Below, in pieces: positions 62,498 through 64,000 of a DNA stretch of 64,000 bases. The translations under genes and the position numbers were made by a program. Below the pieces are notes generated by a model. The model was given only the letters and a program-made list of their open reading frames with translations, made no database searches and had not been told where the DNA came from. Each line of letters opens with the position of its first letter. Position 1 is the stretch's first letter. Source of the DNA: Gemmataceae bacterium (GTDB lineage Bacteria; Planctomycetota; Planctomycetia; Gemmatales; Gemmataceae); contig JAIBBI010000005.1 of the NCBI GenBank assembly GCA_019694755.1, positions 1 to 64,000 on the forward strand, read 5' to 3'.

Positions 62498-63583
62498 ATG
62501 GGCCAGGTCCTGTTCTGGATTCCGATCCACACGGCATGGACGCCGAACGGCGTACCCGTGTACGGCTTCGGCGTCATGCTCTTCCTGGCGTTCGTGATCG
62601 GCTCGGCCCTCGCCGCCCGACGGGGGCGACTCGTCAACATCCCCGGCGACCGGCTGCAGGACCTCATCCTCTGGATCTTCATCGGCGGTCTGTTCGGCGG
62701 CCGACTGTTGTACGTCTGGCAGGCCGGCGTGCCGTGGTCCGCATTCTTCGAGATCTGGAACGGCGGCATCGTCTTCTACGGAGGGGCCATCGGCGGCACC
62801 GTCGCCGGCCTGCTCGCTTACCGGCGCATGCTCCGGCCGTTCGGCGTCACCGCCTGGCAGGTGGCCGACGCGCTCGCCCCGGCCATTGCGATGGGCCTGT
62901 GCCTCGGTCGGCTCGGCTGCTTCCTCAACGGCTGCTGCTACGGCCACGTCGCGGCCCCGGGCTACCCCGACGTGCATTTCCCCGCCATGACCGCCCCGGC
63001 CCGCGACCGCCTTGTCGTGAAGTATGCCGAGCAGACGCTCGCGGGCTTCAGCATGGACGATGCCGCGAAAGACGACCGCACTGTCGGGGTCGTGGAGGCG
63101 GGCAGCCCGGCCGAGGCCGCGGGCCTGAAGCGCGGCGACGTGATCAGCAAGGTCGGCGACACCGCCGTAAAGAGCTTCGCCGAGATCGAGAACGCCATGG
63201 CGGGCGATTGGCCCCGCGGGCAGACCCGGCTCACGCTCGGCGTCACCCGCGGCAAGGAGGAGCTGACGCTGCCGCCGTTCACGCCCCGGCTCATGGGCCT
63301 GTACCCGACGCAGATCTACGAGTCGATCACCGCGGCTTTGCTGATCCTCGCGCTGATCGCGACCTGGCCCGTGCGGAAGTACGACGGACAGATCATGGTG
63401 CTGTTGATGCTCGGCTACGCGGTGCATCGCTTCGTCAACGAGTCGCTGCGCGACGACACGCCTGTTTACGGGCCGTTCACGCTGTCGCAGTGGATCAGCG
63501 TCGGGATTTTCTCGGCCGGGCTGGCGCTGGCGGCCGTGCGGCGGGGCGGCGGGCGCGACCCGGTGGCCGTCGCCCGGACCTGA
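62498..63583 (+). CDS. lgt: Prolipoprotein diacylglyceryl transferase with inserted PDZ domain
   Basis: A 361-residue membrane protein; E. coli Lgt is 291. The family parts are clear: VYGFGVMLFLAFVIGSALAARR, the IWNGGIVFYGGAIGG periplasmic loop, the signature GLCLGRLGCFLNGCCYGH (about 133-150), and later GLYPTQIYES, then VHRFVNESLRDD. Between them (about 194-260) lies an extra PDZ-like domain: VGVVEAGSPAEAAGLKRGDVISKVGDTAVKSFAEIENAM and LTLGVTRGKEELTLPPF. The PDZ sits in the loop after the signature and would face the periplasm. Lgt adds diacylglycerol to the lipobox cysteine of lipoproteins; the PDZ may help capture substrate. Confidence 0.9.
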   Translation: MGQVLFWIPIHTAWTPNGVPVYGFGVMLFLAFVIGSALAARRGRLVNIPGDRLQDLILWIFIGGLFGGRLLYVWQAGVPWSAFFEIWNGGIVFYGGAIGGTVAGLLAYRRMLRPFGVTAWQVADALAPAIAMGLCLGRLGCFLNGCCYGHVAAPGYPDVHFPAMTAPARDRLVVKYAEQTLAGFSMDDAAKDDRTVGVVEAGSPAEAAGLKRGDVISKVGDTAVKSFAEIENAMAGDWPRGQTRLTLGVTRGKEELTLPPFTPRLMGLYPTQIYESITAALLILALIATWPVRKYDGQIMVLLMLGYAVHRFVNESLRDDTPVYGPFTLSQWISVGIFSAGLALAAVRRGGGRDPVAVART

Positions 63584-63649
63584 CCCGGCCCGTTTCCGTG
63601 GCGTCGGCCGGGATTGCGCGGTACGCTACAGACACGAGAAGCCGGGGGA

Positions 63650-64000
63650 ATGGCAATGCAGACGAGCGTGCTGGCCAAATTGTTCGGGGTCGACCGGGTC
63701 TGGCACGGGCCGTGTACCATCGTGGTCGACGCCGACGTGACGATTCAGGTCAGCGGGACCGACGCCATCATGAATGCCGGGGCGAAGATGTACGCGCCCC
63801 GGCTGATTAGCGGCCGGGTCGCGGCCGACAACGTCGCTTATCTGCCGGATGACGGGACTTTGACGGTTGTGCAGTGGGTGCGGATTCGACAGGCGGCCGG
63901 GCAGGACCAGTTTCAGCAAACTGTCCTGGTCATCGATTCCGAACATATCGCAGCGGTTGAATTCACGGAGGGTACGAACTTCGCGGCGTTGGGCCTGCCC
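63650..64000 (+). CDS. Uncharacterised gene, 3' end beyond the window
   Basis: An open frame of 117 codons reaching the end of the window with no stop. It starts with ATG after GGGGGA; a second ATG two codons later is possible. The translation begins MAMQTSVLAKLFGVDRVWHGPCTIVVDADVTIQVSG and continues with mostly beta-strand-like residues. No family is recognised. It is 66 bases after lgt on the same strand. Confidence 0.6.
   Translation, partial: MAMQTSVLAKLFGVDRVWHGPCTIVVDADVTIQVSGTDAIMNAGAKMYAPRLISGRVAADNVAYLPDDGTLTVVQWVRIRQAAGQDQFQQTVLVIDSEHIAAVEFTEGTNFAALGLP

Noticed and set aside
60881-63427. An 848-codon antisense frame across the two-domain glycosyltransferase and lgt
   Set aside because: It crosses two well-supported genes on the other strand and shows Arg/Val/Glu-rich low complexity with no domain.

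Overview
The window is a GC-rich (roughly two-thirds G+C by eye), gene-dense bacterial chromosome segment that looks like a planctomycete, most likely of the Gemmata group (Gemmataceae). The evidence is the LERLEDRWAPA N-terminal motif plus dockerin-like tail on a secreted glycosidase, a PEP-CTERM protein, a TIGR03067-type exported protein, a free-standing four-helix-bundle (S23-like) gene, WD40 and Tat-exported proteins, and many small REP-like repeats. The genus assignment is inference. No prophage, CRISPR array, rRNA or complete insertion sequence other than a REP-associated (RAYT) transposase is visible.

Layout. 0-3.4 kb: two family 2 glycosyltransferases and an ArnT-like membrane glycosyltransferase in an overlapping run. 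3.6-8.4 kb: HlyD-type adaptor (-), methyltransferase and ComEC (+). 8.5-10.2 kb: an accessory patch with an AT-richer ankyrin gene, REP hairpins and a RAYT. 10.2-14.9 kb (-): kdsD, kdsC and a very long LptC/LptA-like protein, the enterobacterial kdsD-kdsC-lptC-lptA order with the last two apparently merged. 15.0-20.7 kb (+): an Isc-type iron-sulfur operon (Rrf2 regulator, iscS, iscU, iscA, hscB, AhpD-like gene, tRNA-Val, hscA, iscX) without ferredoxin. 20.8-24.9 kb: small enzymes and secreted proteins, then tRNA-Gly. 25.0-28.6 kb (-): pepP-accB-accC, with a four-helix-bundle gene inserted between accB and accC and flanked by 37-bp inverted repeats. 28.6-38.5 kb: membrane proteins, a spermidine-synthase-like fusion, a Tat protein, RluA, a DUF4392 protein, a Cys/Gly-repeat secreted protein and a GtrB-like glycosyltransferase. 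38.5-38.8 kb: two tandem 120-bp REP pairs. 38.9-49.5 kb: lipoprotein, Kbl, S9 peptidase, RNase III, Fpg/Nei, GH44-like glycosidase, orphan DNA methyltransferase and PEP-CTERM protein. 49.5-57.1 kb: alkaline-phosphatase/TPR protein, CxxC thioredoxin-fold protein, fabF-acpP, serine protease, metallo-beta-lactamase-fold protein and archaeal-type phosphoglycerate mutase. 57.1-64 kb (+): GH57-like/DUF3536 protein, Xer recombinase, tandem-domain glycosyltransferase, an Lgt carrying an inserted PDZ domain, and a gene cut by the window end.

Together the window is strong in envelope functions: Kdo synthesis and LPS transport, sugar transfer, lipoprotein maturation, and fatty-acid synthesis (accB/accC and fabF/acpP). 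It also holds a complete-looking Isc assembly line. The most unusual features are the PDZ-containing Lgt, the LptC/A-like giant, the operon-splitting four-helix-bundle cassette, and a set of intergenic inverted repeats, each built by iterating its own short word; one such repeat supplies the signal-peptide core of a neighbouring gene.
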